A DNA stretch of 64,000 nucleotides, from the NCBI RefSeq assembly GCF_041320705.1, contig NZ_JBGGTQ010000006.1, positions 62,001 to 126,000 on the forward strand. Direction: 5' to 3'. Below are positions 51,314-63,480 of the stretch, piece by piece. Origin of the DNA: Kineococcus mangrovi. Its GTDB lineage: Bacteria; Actinomycetota; Actinomycetes; Actinomycetales; Kineococcaceae. Made by a program: the position numbers and the translations under genes. Below the pieces are notes generated by a model that did no database searches, was not told where the DNA came from, and saw only the letters and a list, made by a program, of their open reading frames with translations. The first letter of the stretch is position 1. Each line of letters begins with the position of its first letter.

Positions 51314-52879
51314 ATGCAGACCGACGGAGGGGACTTCCCCAGCGTCTGGGAACGTGCCGTCGCGCAGCTGGACGACGGGGGGATCACTCCCCACCAGCGG
51401 GCGTTCGTCCGGCTCACCCGTCCGCTCGGGCTCCTCGACGGGACCGCGCTGCTGGCGGTACCCAACGACCTCACCAAGGACGTCATCGAGCAGAAGGTCC
51501 GCGAACCGCTGACCCGTGCGTTGTCCGACGCCTACGGCTCGGCCATCCGCCTCGCGGTGACGGTGGACCCCTCCATCGGCCAGGTCCTCGCCCCCGAGCG
51601 CACGGGGGAGCGCTCCGGTGACGACGGCGTCCCCAGCGTCGAGCGCGAGCGGGTCGCCGCCGCGACCTCCCTGGACTCCGAGGCCCCGCCCCTGCTGACG
51701 CAGGGCGAGCGCCGCGGCGCCGGCGTGGAGGAGTCCCCGCTCGACGACTCCGACCCGGACCTGCTCTTCACCGGCTACAAGGTCGACCGGGGGGCGGGCA
51801 CGGGCCGGCAGGTGCCGCGCAACCGGTCCACGACCAAGGTCGAGAACGCCCGGCTGAACCCGAAGTACATCTTCGAGTCGTTCGTCATCGGCGCCAGCAA
51901 CCGCTTCGCCCACGCCGCCGCCGTGGCCGTGGCCGAGGCACCCGCCAAGGCCTACAACCCGCTGTTCATCTACGGCGAGTCCGGGCTGGGCAAGACGCAC
52001 CTGCTGCACGCGATCGGGCACTACGCCCAGAACCTCTACCCGGGCGTGCAGGTGCGGTACGTGAACTCCGAGGAGTTCACCAACGACTTCATCAACTCGA
52101 TCCGCGACGACAAGGCCCAGGCCTTCCAGCGCCGGCACCGCGACGTCGACGTCCTGCTCATCGACGACATCCAGTTCCTGTCGAACAAGGTCCAGACGCA
52201 GGAGGAGTTCTTCCACACCTTCAACACGCTGCACAACGCGAGCAAGCAGGTCGTGATCACCTCCGACCTGCCGCCCAAGCAGCTGTCGGGGTTCGAGGAG
52301 CGGATGCGCAGCCGCTTCGAGTGGGGTCTGATCACCGACGTCCAGCCGCCGGACCTCGAGACCCGCATCGCGATCCTGCGCAAGAAGGCCATCGGGGAGC
52401 GCCTCGAGGTGCCGGACGACGTCAACGAGTACATCGCCTCGAAGATCTCCTCGAACATCCGCGAGCTCGAGGGCGCGCTCATCCGCGTCACGGCCTTCGC
52501 CAGCCTCAACCGGCAGCCCGTCGACATGAGCCTGGCCGAGATCGTGCTGCGCGACCTCATCCCCAACGACGAGACGCCGGAGATCACGGCGGCCGCGATC
52601 ATGGGGCAGACCGCGTCGTACTTCTCCGTGACCCTCGACGACCTGTGCGGGACGTCCCGCTCGCGCACGCTCGTCACGGCCCGGCAGATCGCCATGTACC
52701 TGTGCCGGGAGCTGACCGAGCTGTCGCTGCCGAAGATCGGTCAGCACTTCGGCGGCCGCGACCACACGACGGTCATGCACGCCGAGCGCAAGATCAAGCA
52801 GCAGATGGCCGAGCGGCGCAGCACCTACAACCAGGTCACGGAGCTGACGAACCGCATCAAGAAGCAGGCGGGCGCCTGA
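51314..52879 (+). CDS. dnaA: chromosomal replication initiator DnaA
   Basis: The 521-residue protein has domain I (about 10-90, [13 protein letters not shown] to PFTRALS-type sequence) and a disordered domain II. Its AAA+ domain III has Walker A GESGLGKT (about 221) and Walker [10 protein letters not shown]. Domain IV carries the DnaA signature [19 protein letters not shown]. It melts oriC and loads the helicase. ATG 51314 is chosen because GGGAGAGGG lies just upstream; the upstream in-frame GTG 51254 overlaps a DnaA-box-like site. Confidence 0.97.
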   Translation: MQTDGGDFPSVWERAVAQLDDGGITPHQRAFVRLTRPLGLLDGTALLAVPNDLTKDVIEQKVREPLTRALSDAYGSAIRLAVTVDPSIGQVLAPERTGERSGDDGVPSVERERVAAATSLDSEAPPLLTQGERRGAGVEESPLDDSDPDLLFTGYKVDRGAGTGRQVPRNRSTTKVENARLNPKYIFESFVIGASNRFAHAAAVAVAEAPAKAYNPLFIYGESGLGKTHLLHAIGHYAQNLYPGVQVRYVNSEEFTNDFINSIRDDKAQAFQRRHRDVDVLLIDDIQFLSNKVQTQEEFFHTFNTLHNASKQVVITSDLPPKQLSGFEERMRSRFEWGLITDVQPPDLETRIAILRKKAIGERLEVPDDVNEYIASKISSNIRELEGALIRVTAFASLNRQPVDMSLAEIVLRDLIPNDETPEITAAAIMGQTASYFSVTLDDLCGTSRSRTLVTARQIAMYLCRELTELSLPKIGQHFGGRDHTTVMHAERKIKQQMAERRSTYNQVTELTNRIKKQAGA

Positions 52880-52914
52880 CCCGCAGCCGTCCCCGCCCGG
52901 GGTTCCCCAGGACC

Positions 52915-52953
52915 CCGCAGCACGCCCCCGCAGCACGCCCCCGCAGCACGCCC
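52915..52953. repeat. three tandem 13-base repeats after dnaA
   Basis: CCGCAGCACGCCC repeated three times without gaps, starting 35 bases past the dnaA stop and directly before its terminator. Confidence 0.85.
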
Positions 52954-52956
52954 CCT

Positions 52957-52988
52957 GAGCCCCGCCGGCACCGACGCCGGCGGGGCTC
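52957..52988 (+). terminator. dnaA terminator hairpin
   Basis: Thirteen-base perfect arms (GAGCCCCGCCGGC at 52957 and its complement ending 52988) around a six-base loop, followed by CTCGTCGTC. Confidence 0.8.
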
Positions 52989-53650
52989 TCGTCGTCCTGC
53001 CCCCGTTCCTCCCGCAGCCCTCCGGCGGCCGCAGACACGCCTGTCCACAGTTGTCCACACGCTGGGGACAGAGGTGTGGACGACGACGCCGCGAACGGTG
53101 GACCACCCGGTGGACGAGCCGTGGACGCCGTGGGGACCGCCTGGGGGCGACGGTGGACGACGGCGGCGCCACCCACCGGCCTGTGGACGACGACGCCGCC
53201 CGGTCCTCAACCCGTCCACACGCCCTCAGCAGGCTGAATCGGGCTCTGACCTGCGACGACACCCCGTCGTCCACAGCCTCCACAAGGGTGACTACGACGA
53301 CTGATCCCTCCATGGTGAAGTCCGCCAACCCACGTCTGGTGTGGACTGGTGGTGGGGAAGGCGCCTGGACGACGGGGGTCGGAGGCCCTGAGGATGAGGA
53401 GGGACACCGGACGACCGACTCGCACCACACGATGGTCCGGAGCCGTTCGAACACCTCGGGCGGAGTGGTCTGATGTCTCCTCACTCCCCGTGAGCACCGC
53501 CGGACCCGGGCCTCGATCCGCCGTGGAGGCGGGTGCACGCGTTCCCGGCCTCTCCACTACTGTCGGGAGGCGTCGCGTCCGCCCGTCAGGGCCGCCGGCG
53601 CGGGACGGAGCGGTGCGCAACCGCGCAGGACGACTGGAAGGCGGTGCCTG
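52989..53650. other. oriC: dnaA-dnaN spacer, origin of replication
   Basis: The spacer contains no gene and holds a cluster of DnaA boxes in both orientations: CTGTCCACA 53041, TTGTCCACA 53051 (the consensus form), TGTGGACGA 53075 and 53182, CCGTCCACA 53212, TCGTCCACA 53267, plus weaker GGTGGACGA-like sites near 53109 and 53155. Boxes of this type between dnaA and dnaN define oriC in actinobacteria. The dnaN promoter must also lie here. Confidence 0.9.
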
Positions 53651-54778
53651 GTGGAGTTGCAGGTCGAGCGCGACGTGCTGGCCGACGCCGTCGCGTGGGC
53701 GGCCCGGGCTCTGCCCTCGCGCCCCCCGGTGCCCGTGCTGGCCGGTGTGCTCCTGGAGGCCACCGACGAGGGCACCCTGAAGCTCTCCACCTTCGACTAC
53801 GAGGTCTCCGCACGAGCCGAGCTGCCGGCGGACGTCCGGACGAGCGGTCGGGTCCTGGTCTCGGGCCGTCTGCTGGCCGACATCTCCCGCAGCCTCCCGG
53901 CGCGTCCCGTGACGCTGACCACCGAGGGCTCCAAGGTCGTCGTCACGTGCGGGGCGAGCCGCTTCACGCTGCTGACGATGTCGGTCGAGGAGTACCCCGC
54001 GCTGCCGCAGCTGCCGGACTCCTCCGGCGTGGTGCCCGGGGGCGACTTCACCGAGGCCGTCGCCCAGGTCACCATCGCCGCCAGCCGCGACGAGACGCTG
54101 CCGATCCTCACCGGCGTCCGCATGGAGATCGAGGGCGACCGCCTGACGCTCCTGGCGACGGACCGGTACCGCCTGGCCGTCCGCGAGCTGCGCTGGCGCC
54201 CCAGCACGCCGGACCTGTCCGCCGTGGCGCTCGTCCGCGCCCGCACGCTGTCCGACGTCGCTCGCTCGCTCGGCTCCTCCGCGGACCTCACGCTCGCCCT
54301 GGCCGACGGCGCCAGCGACCTCATCGGCTTCCAGGCCGGCGGCCGGTACTCGACCTCGCTGCTCGTCGACGGCGAGTACCCCAAGGTCCGGGCCCTGTTC
54401 CCGGCGGAGTCGCCCACGCACGCCGTGGTCTCCACCGCCGCCCTGACGGAGGCCGTCAAGCGCGTGGCCCTCGTCGCCGAGCGCAACACGCCCGTGCGGT
54501 TGCGCTTCGAGGACGGCGTGCTGTCCTTGGAGGCGGGACAGGGCGAGGACGCGCAGGCGACGGAGGCCCTGGAGGCCACCCTCGTCGGCGAGTCCATCGC
54601 CATCGCCTTCAACCCGCAGTTCCTGCTGGACGGTCTCGGTGCGCTGGGCGCACCGTTCGCCCGGCTCTCGTTCACCCAGGCGACGCGTCCGGCGGTCCTG
54701 ACCGGCCAGGCCGAACCCGACGGGGACGACGACGACAGCTACCGGTACCTGCTGATGCCGGTCCGCCTCGCCGGCTGA
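53651..54778 (+). CDS. dnaN: DNA polymerase III beta sliding clamp
   Basis: The 375-residue protein is of normal clamp length. It has three repeated clamp domains, with LSTFDYEVSAR, ILTGVRMEIEGDRLTLLATDRYRLAVREL and the C-terminal YRYLLMPVRL motif that forms part of the protein-binding pocket. It tethers polymerase and repair enzymes to DNA. The start is GTG 53651. Confidence 0.97.
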   Translation: MELQVERDVLADAVAWAARALPSRPPVPVLAGVLLEATDEGTLKLSTFDYEVSARAELPADVRTSGRVLVSGRLLADISRSLPARPVTLTTEGSKVVVTCGASRFTLLTMSVEEYPALPQLPDSSGVVPGGDFTEAVAQVTIAASRDETLPILTGVRMEIEGDRLTLLATDRYRLAVRELRWRPSTPDLSAVALVRARTLSDVARSLGSSADLTLALADGASDLIGFQAGGRYSTSLLVDGEYPKVRALFPAESPTHAVVSTAALTEAVKRVALVAERNTPVRLRFEDGVLSLEAGQGEDAQATEALEATLVGESIAIAFNPQFLLDGLGALGAPFARLSFTQATRPAVLTGQAEPDGDDDDSYRYLLMPVRLAG

Positions 54779-54839
54779 GCCCGGCGGTCACACAGCCCGG
54801 CTCGAGAGCAGCCGGGCGCGAGAAGGGAAGCGTCTGGTC

Positions 54840-55754
54840 ATGCACATCGGTCTCGTCGGTCTCGGCAAGATGGGCGGCAACATGCGCGCCCGGCTGCGCG
54901 ACAAGGGCATCGAGGTGACCGGGTACGACCCGAACCCCGACGTCACCGACGTCCCCAGCCTCACGGCCCTCGTCGAGGCGCTGCCCTCGCCCAAGGTCGT
55001 CTGGGTGATGGTGCCCTCGGGCAGGATCACCCGGGACACCGTCGCGAACCTCGCCCCGCTCCTGAAGGACGGCGACCTGGTCATCGACGGCGGCAACTCC
55101 AAGTGGACCGACGACGAGGTGAACGCCAAGCTCCTGGCCGAGCGCGGCACCGGCTACCTCGACTGCGGCGTCTCCGGCGGGGTGTGGGGCCGGGAGAACG
55201 GTTACGGCCTCATGGTGGGCGGGGCCAAGGGCCACGTGGACCTCGCGCTGCCCGTGTTCGACGCGCTGCGCCCGGAGGGCCCGCGCGAGGAGGGCTTCGT
55301 CCACGCCGGCGGGGTCGGTGCCGGCCACTACTCGAAGATGGTCCACAACGGCGTCGAGTACGGCCTCATGCACGCCTACGCCGAGGGGTACGAGCTCCTC
55401 GAGGCGAAGGGCATCATCACCGACGTCCCCGCCGTCTTCAAGGCGTGGACCCGCGGCACCGTCGTGCGCTCCTGGCTGCTGGACCTCATGGTCCGCGCCC
55501 TGGAGGAGGACCCCAAGCTCGACAACATCCGCGGCTACGCCCAGGACTCCGGCGAGGGCCGCTGGACCCTGGAGCAGGCCATCGAGAACGCCGTCCCGAT
55601 GCCCGTGCTCGCCGCGGCGCTGTTCGCGCGCTTCTCCTCCCGCCAGGAGGACTCGCCCTCGATCAAGGCCGTCGCCGCGCTGCGCAACCAGTTCGGCGGC
55701 CACGCGGTGACGTCGGCCGGTCCGACCTCGGGTTCCGGGTCCACCAAGGACTGA
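54840..55754 (+). CDS. gnd: decarboxylating 6-phosphogluconate dehydrogenase
   Basis: The 304-residue short form (YqeC/GndA type) has the NAD(P)-binding GLVGLGKMGGNMRARL at the N-terminus, DGGNSKWTDD, the catalytic region GVSGGVWGRENGYGLMVGG and AGHYSKMVHNGVEYGLMHAYAEG with the active-site Lys and His. It converts 6-phosphogluconate to ribulose 5-phosphate. The location between dnaN and recF is standard for many actinobacteria. The start is ATG 54840. Confidence 0.95.
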   Translation: MHIGLVGLGKMGGNMRARLRDKGIEVTGYDPNPDVTDVPSLTALVEALPSPKVVWVMVPSGRITRDTVANLAPLLKDGDLVIDGGNSKWTDDEVNAKLLAERGTGYLDCGVSGGVWGRENGYGLMVGGAKGHVDLALPVFDALRPEGPREEGFVHAGGVGAGHYSKMVHNGVEYGLMHAYAEGYELLEAKGIITDVPAVFKAWTRGTVVRSWLLDLMVRALEEDPKLDNIRGYAQDSGEGRWTLEQAIENAVPMPVLAAALFARFSSRQEDSPSIKAVAALRNQFGGHAVTSAGPTSGSGSTKD

Positions 55755-55772
55755 CGGGAGGGGCGGGGCCGC

Positions 55773-56966
55773 GTGCACGTCGCGCACCTCTCGCTGGTCG
55801 ACTACCGGTCGTACGCGAACCTCGAGCTCGACCTGCGGCCGGGGACGACGACCTTCGTCGGCCTCAACGGGCAGGGCAAGACCAACCTCGTCGAGGCGAT
55901 CGGCTACGTGGCCACCCTCGGCAGCCACCGCGTCTCCGGGGACGCCCCGCTGGTCCGCCAGGGGGCCTCCCGGGCGGTGGTGCGGGCCGGGCTGGTCCGC
56001 GGCGGCCGGCGAGCCCTCGTGGAGCTGGAGATCACCCCGGGCAAGGCGAACCGGGCGCGGCTCAACCGCAACCCGGTCCGCCGGAGCCGGGACGTCCTCG
56101 GCGTCCTGCGGACCGTGCTGTTCGCCCCGGAGGACCTCGCGCTCGTCAAGGGCGACCCCACCGAGCGGCGGCGCTACCTCGACGAGCTGCTCGTCACGCG
56201 CTGGCCGCGCCTGGCCGGGGTGCGGGCGGACTACGACCGGGTCGTGCGCCAGCGCGGCGCCCTGCTGAAGTCGGCCGGGGCGGCGCTGCGCTCGGGGCGG
56301 ACCGACCCGCACACCCTCGACGTGTGGGACGAGCACCTGGCGGCGTCCGGCGCCGAGCTCCTGTCGGCCCGGCTCGCGCTGCTGGGCGACCTGCGCGAGC
56401 CGGCCGCCGAGGCCTACCGGTCCGTGAGCCGGGGGCAGGGCGACCTGGAGCTGGGGTACCGGTCCTCCCTGCCCCTGCTGGCCGAGGGCGTCGCGACGAC
56501 CCCCGGCGGCGCGGTCCCGACCCCGGCGGAGCTGCGCGAGGCGCTGCTCGCCGCGACGGTCGAGCAGCGCAAGGCCGAGCTCGACCGCGGGGTGTGCCTC
56601 GTCGGCCCGCACCGCGACGACCTCGTGCTGACCCTGGCCGGCATGCCCGCCAAGGGGTACGCCAGCCACGGGGAGAGCTGGTCGGTGGCCCTCGGGCTGC
56701 GGCTGGCCAGCTACCGGCTGCTGCTGGAGGACGACGCGCACGAGGACCCGGGCGGTCCCGTCCTCGTGCTCGACGACGTGTTCGCCGAGCTGGACGCGGG
56801 CCGGCGCGAACGCTTGTCCGAGGTCGTCGCCGACGCCGAGCAGGTGCTCGTGACGGCCGCGGTCCCCGAGGACGTCCCCGCCGCGCTGCGCGGGGACCGG
56901 GCCGACCGCGTCCACGTCAGCACCGGCGTCGCGGTGCGGGAGGACGACGGTGACCGACCCTCCTGA
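55773..56966 (+). CDS. recF: recombination and gap-repair protein RecF
   Basis: The 397-residue SMC-like ATPase has Walker [17 protein letters not shown] (about 29-44), [37 protein letters not shown] and the ABC-type signature/Walker B end [16 protein letters not shown] ... [18 protein letters not shown]. It loads RecA at single-strand gaps. The start is GTG 55773, and the 3' end overlaps the DUF721 gene by 17 bases. Confidence 0.96.
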   Translation: MHVAHLSLVDYRSYANLELDLRPGTTTFVGLNGQGKTNLVEAIGYVATLGSHRVSGDAPLVRQGASRAVVRAGLVRGGRRALVELEITPGKANRARLNRNPVRRSRDVLGVLRTVLFAPEDLALVKGDPTERRRYLDELLVTRWPRLAGVRADYDRVVRQRGALLKSAGAALRSGRTDPHTLDVWDEHLAASGAELLSARLALLGDLREPAAEAYRSVSRGQGDLELGYRSSLPLLAEGVATTPGGAVPTPAELREALLAATVEQRKAELDRGVCLVGPHRDDLVLTLAGMPAKGYASHGESWSVALGLRLASYRLLLEDDAHEDPGGPVLVLDDVFAELDAGRRERLSEVVADAEQVLVTAAVPEDVPAALRGDRADRVHVSTGVAVREDDGDRPS

Positions 56967-57576
56967 GCACGGCCCCGCCCCGGTCGACCCCGAGGACGCC
57001 ACGCCCGGGGCGCCGGAGGAGCCGGGCGAGCCCGACACCACGGGCGCCGACCTCGCGCGCACGGCGCTGGGCCGGGCCCGGGCGGCCGCGGCCGCCAAGG
57101 GGTTGCGGCCGGGGCGGGCGCCGGCGGGAGGGGCGCGGCCGTCCGGGGCCGAGGCCCGGCGCGCGGAGGCGTTCCGCCGCTCCGGCGCCTCCGCCCGCTC
57201 CGGGGCCTGGCCCGACGCCCGCGACCCGCAGAGCCTGGACTCCACGCTGGGCCGGCTCGTGGGCGAGCGCGGCTGGGAGCAGCCCGTCGCCGTCGGCGGC
57301 GCGTTCGGCCGCTGGGACGCCGTCGTGGGGCCCGAGCTCGCCGGGCACTGCACCCCCGAGACGCTCAAGGACGGCACCCTGGTGGTGCGGGCGGAGTCGA
57401 CGGCCTGGGCCACCCAGGTCCGGCTCCTGACGAGCCACCTCGTGCGCCGGCTCGACGAGGAGCTCGGCCACGGGGTCGTGACCAAGGTCGTCGTGCGCGG
57501 GCCGCAGGGCCCGTCGTGGCGCAAGGGGGGCCGTTCGGCCCCCGGGGGCCGGGGCCCGCGCGACACCTACGGCTGA
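56950..57576 (+). CDS. DUF721 family protein (Rv0004-like)
   Basis: The 208-residue protein has a disordered Ala/Gly/Pro-rich N-terminus (about 1-95), then a compact DUF721 domain (about 96-190; [57 protein letters not shown]). The fold resembles the DciA helicase-loader family, so a role in replication initiation is plausible but not proven here. It overlaps recF, the conserved recF-DUF721-gyrB order. Confidence 0.9.
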   Translation: MTDPPEHGPAPVDPEDATPGAPEEPGEPDTTGADLARTALGRARAAAAAKGLRPGRAPAGGARPSGAEARRAEAFRRSGASARSGAWPDARDPQSLDSTLGRLVGERGWEQPVAVGGAFGRWDAVVGPELAGHCTPETLKDGTLVVRAESTAWATQVRLLTSHLVRRLDEELGHGVVTKVVVRGPQGPSWRKGGRSAPGGRGPRDTYG

Positions 57577-57826
57577 CGCCGGCCCCGGGGACGGGTCGAG
57601 CCGGGAGACGGCTCAGGACCGCCCGACCCCCCGGTGCGTGGTCCCCCACGTCGGAGGGGGTCACGACGCTCAGGGACGCGCAGAGCCGCGTGCAGCGACG
57701 GGGAGGGCCTCGGACGGGGTAGACTGTCCACGAACCTGGTGGTCACGCGGGCCCCTGGATCGCACGGGCCGCCGGCTCGCCACGCCCGCGCTCGGCCGCC
57801 TCGACGCGGAGGGAGAGCACGCTCTC

Positions 57827-59905
57827 GTGCCAGACCAAGAGACGCCCGGTCCCGAGGACGCGAACCCGCAGGACGTGAACCCCGAGGACGCACCCTCCCT
57901 GGCCGACGCGGTCACCCCCGACGGGGTCCCGAACCCCGAGTACGGCGCGGACGCGATCACCGTCCTGGAGGGTCTGGAGGCCGTCCGCAAGCGGCCCGGC
58001 ATGTACATCGGGTCCACCGGTGAGCGCGGCCTGCACCACCTGGTCTACGAGATCGTCGACAACTCCGTCGACGAGGCGCTGGCCGGGTACTGCGACACCG
58101 TCGACGTCACGCTGCTGGCCGACGGCGGCGTGCGCGTCGTCGACAACGGCCGCGGCATCCCCGTCGACGTCATGCCCGGCGAGGGCCGGCCGGCCGTCGA
58201 GGTCGTCCTCACCGTCCTGCACGCCGGCGGCAAGTTCGGCGGCGGCGGGTACGCCGTCTCCGGCGGTCTGCACGGGGTCGGCAGCTCGGTCGTCAACGCG
58301 CTGTCCACCCGGCTCGACGTCGAGGTCCGGCGGCAGGGCTTCGCGTGGCGGCAGTCCTACGAGAACGGCGTGCCGCTCGCGCCGCTGGAGAAGGGCGAGG
58401 AGACCGACGCCACCGGGACGACCATCACGTTCTGGGCCAACGACGAGATCTTCGAGACGACCGACTACTCCTACGACACGCTGCGGACGAACTTCCAGCA
58501 GCGGGCCTTCCTCAACAAGGGCCTCACGCTGAACCTCACGGACGAGCGCGCCCACCCCGAGGACGAGACGGCCGAGAGCGAGGACGACGCCCCGGCGCGG
58601 TCGGCGGGCTACCGCTACGACGACGGGCTCATCGACTACGTCAAGCACCTCAACGCGCTGAAGAAGAACGACCCGCTGCACGAGACGGTGATCTCGCTGG
58701 AGGCGGAGGACAAGGACAAGGGCATCGCCGTCGAGATCGCGATGCAGTGGACGACGGCGTACTCCGAGGCCGTCTTCACCTACGCCAACAACATCAACAC
58801 CTCCGAGGGCGGCACGCACGAGGCGGGGTTCCGCACGGCGCTGACGAACCTCGTCATCGACTACGCCCGCACCGCCAAGCCGGCCATCCTCAAGGAGAAC
58901 GAGTCCCTCGACGGCTCCGACATCCGCGAGGGTCTGACGGCCGTCATCTCGGTGAAGCTGTCCGAGCCGCAGTTCGAGGGGCAGACGAAGACCAAGCTGG
59001 GCAACACCCTGGCCCGCACCTTCGTGCAGGCGCAGGTGCGCGAGCACCTCGGGCACTGGTTCCAGGCCAACCCCAAGGAGGCCTGGACGATCGCGAAGAA
59101 GGCTCAGTCGGCCTCGATCGCCCGGCAGGCCGCCCGCAAGGCGCGCGAGGCCAGCCGCAAGTCGCTGCTGGAGCGCAACTCCCTGCCCGGCAAGCTGAAG
59201 GACTGCCAGTCCAACAACCCGGCCGAGTGCGAGGTCTTCATCGTCGAGGGCGACTCGGCGGGCGGTTCGGCCACCCGCGGTCGCGACCCGCGCACCCAGG
59301 CGATCCTGCCGATCCGCGGCAAGATCCTCAACGTCGAGAAGGCCCGGCTGGACCGCGCCCTGGGCAACCAGGAGGTCCAGGCCCTCATCACGGCCTTCGG
59401 CACCGGCATCGGGGAGGACTTCAACCCCGAGAAGCTGCGGTACCACAAGATCATCATCATGGCCGACGCCGACGTCGACGGTCAGCACATCCGCACGTTG
59501 CTGCTGACGCTGCTGTTCCGCTACATGAGCCCCCTCGTCGAAGGCGGTCACGTCTACCTCGCCCAGCCGCCCCTGTACCGCATCAAGTGGCTGGGCGGCA
59601 TGGAGAACCACGAGTTCGCCTTCTCCGACCGCGAGCGCGACGCCCTCATCGAGGCCGGCCTCGCGGCCGGCAAGAAGCTCCCCAAGGAGGGGAAGACCCA
59701 GCGCTACAAGGGGCTGGGGGAGATGAACTGGGACGAGCTGTCCGAGACCACGATGGACCGCACCCACCGCACGCTGCTCCAGGTGACCCTGGAGGACGCC
59801 GCGGCGGCCGACGCCGTCTTCTCGGTGCTCATGGGGGAGGACGTGGACTCCCGCCGCACCTTCATCCAGCGCAACGCCCGCGACGTGAGGTTCCTCGACG
59901 TGTGA
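57827..59905 (+). CDS. gyrB: DNA gyrase subunit B
   Basis: The 692-residue protein has a GHKL ATPase domain with [31 protein letters not shown] (split by position near residues 50-80), [10 protein letters not shown] and [21 protein letters not shown]. The TOPRIM domain shows [12 protein letters not shown] (about 469) and [18 protein letters not shown], with the C-terminal GyrB tail [13 protein letters not shown] 57827 follows GGAGGGAGAG. It makes negative supercoils with GyrA, encoded 55 bases downstream. Confidence 0.97.
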   Translation: MPDQETPGPEDANPQDVNPEDAPSLADAVTPDGVPNPEYGADAITVLEGLEAVRKRPGMYIGSTGERGLHHLVYEIVDNSVDEALAGYCDTVDVTLLADGGVRVVDNGRGIPVDVMPGEGRPAVEVVLTVLHAGGKFGGGGYAVSGGLHGVGSSVVNALSTRLDVEVRRQGFAWRQSYENGVPLAPLEKGEETDATGTTITFWANDEIFETTDYSYDTLRTNFQQRAFLNKGLTLNLTDERAHPEDETAESEDDAPARSAGYRYDDGLIDYVKHLNALKKNDPLHETVISLEAEDKDKGIAVEIAMQWTTAYSEAVFTYANNINTSEGGTHEAGFRTALTNLVIDYARTAKPAILKENESLDGSDIREGLTAVISVKLSEPQFEGQTKTKLGNTLARTFVQAQVREHLGHWFQANPKEAWTIAKKAQSASIARQAARKAREASRKSLLERNSLPGKLKDCQSNNPAECEVFIVEGDSAGGSATRGRDPRTQAILPIRGKILNVEKARLDRALGNQEVQALITAFGTGIGEDFNPEKLRYHKIIIMADADVDGQHIRTLLLTLLFRYMSPLVEGGHVYLAQPPLYRIKWLGGMENHEFAFSDRERDALIEAGLAAGKKLPKEGKTQRYKGLGEMNWDELSETTMDRTHRTLLQVTLEDAAAADAVFSVLMGEDVDSRRTFIQRNARDVRFLDV

Positions 59906-59909
59906 CCGC

Positions 59910-59925
59910 TGTTCCCCGTGGAACA
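59910..59925. other. degenerate parS-like site between gyrB and gyrA
   Basis: TGTTCCCCGTGGAACA differs from the palindromic parS variant at 48191 by a single base (A to C at the eighth position). It is the only near-match seen on the right side of oriC. Confidence 0.5.
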
Positions 59926-59960
59926 CCCGCCGAGAACCGTGAGCTGAGAGGCACCACCCC

Positions 59961-62698
<2,738 letters not shown>

Positions 62699-62702
<4 letters not shown>

Positions 62703-63232
62703 CCCCCGCCGAACGCGCGACAGCTTCGTCGGCAGCGGCTGGCACGCAGGGCAAGGCCCCGGCGACCGGTCAGACCGGGCGCCCCGCGGCCGACCCGGCC
62801 CGGCCGGCGGCGTCCGGCCCAGCTTCCGGGCAGCAGACCGGGCCCCGTTCCCGCAACGGGGTGGACGCCGTTCCCCGGCGGGTGCGGCTGTCCCTGGCCC
62901 GGGTCGACCCGTGGTCGATCACCAAGCTGTCGTTCCTGCTCTCGGTGGCCGTCGGGATCGCCCTCGTGGTGGCGACGGCGGTCATCTGGAGCGTCCTGAG
63001 CGGCATGGGCGTCTTCACCGACCTCAACGGGCTGCTGACGGACGTCGTGGGCAACGAGGTCGACTTCGACCTGCTCGACTACGTCGGCTTCAGCAAGGTG
63101 CTCTCGCTCGCGACGGTCATTGCCGTGGTGGACGTCGTGCTGCTGACGGCGCTGTCGACGATCGTCGCCTTCCTGTACAACGTGTCCGCCGCCCTCGTCG
63201 GCGGTCTGCACGTCACGCTCTCGGACGACTGA
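62699..63232 (+). CDS. DUF3566 membrane protein (Rv0007-like)
   Basis: The 177-residue protein has a disordered N-terminus (about 1-55), then [30 protein letters not shown], the DUF3566 opening (split at residue 70), with transmembrane helices about 76-100 and 132-158. Its position after gyrA and overlap with it are conserved in actinobacteria. The role is unknown; Rv0007 homologues have been linked to the divisome. Confidence 0.92.
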
Positions 63233-63236
63233 CCTC

Positions 63237-63259
63237 GCGCGGGTTCGGAGCACCCGCGC
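63237..63259 (+). terminator. hairpin after DUF3566 gene
   Basis: GCGCGGGT and ACCCGCGC arms around a seven-base loop, five bases past the stop. Confidence 0.65.
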
Positions 63260-63296
63260 GGGTCCGGTAAGGTTGTCCCCGCTGCGTGCAGCGAGC

Positions 63297-63370
63297 GGGC
63301 CTATAGCTCAGTCGGTTAGAGCGCTTCCCTGATAAGGAAGAGGTCGGAGGTTCAAGTCCTCCTAGGCCCA
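63297..63370 (+). tRNA. tRNA-Ile (GAT anticodon)
   Basis: A 74-base cloverleaf: acceptor GGGCCTA/TAGGCCC with discriminator A, D arm AGCTCAGTCGGTTAGAGC, anticodon arm CTTCC-CTGATAA-GGAAG (anticodon GAT) and T arm GGAGG-TTCAAGT-CCTCC. The 3' CCA is not encoded. It occupies the position of ileT downstream of gyrA in mycobacteria. Confidence 0.97.
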
Positions 63371-63375
63371 CCTCC

Positions 63376-63408
63376 GAACCCCCGTGGACGTGACGTCCGC
63401 GGGGGTTC
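63376..63408 (+). terminator. tRNA-Ile terminator hairpin
   Basis: GAACCCCCG (63376-63384) and CGGGGGTTC (63400-63408), with an inner GGACG/CGTCC stem, five bases after the tRNA. Confidence 0.8.
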
Positions 63409-63480
63409 CGTCGTCCCCGGGCCCGTCGCGCCTGCCCCGAGCGTCGGTGACCGCTGAACTACCCACGGTAAGATCGCAGG

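Noticed and set aside
50642-53176. Very long minus-strand open frame (844 codons) across rpmH and antisense to dnaA
   Set aside because: Only the last 45 codons (rpmH) are real. The rest is antisense to dnaA and oriC, has shadow-like low-complexity composition, and exists because high GC removes stop codons.
53207-54421. 404-codon minus-strand frame over the dnaA-dnaN spacer
   Set aside because: Antisense to dnaN and across DnaA boxes, without protein-like composition.
54672-57566. 964-codon minus-strand frame opposite gnd and recF
   Set aside because: Antisense shadow of gnd, recF and DUF721, all strongly supported on the plus strand.
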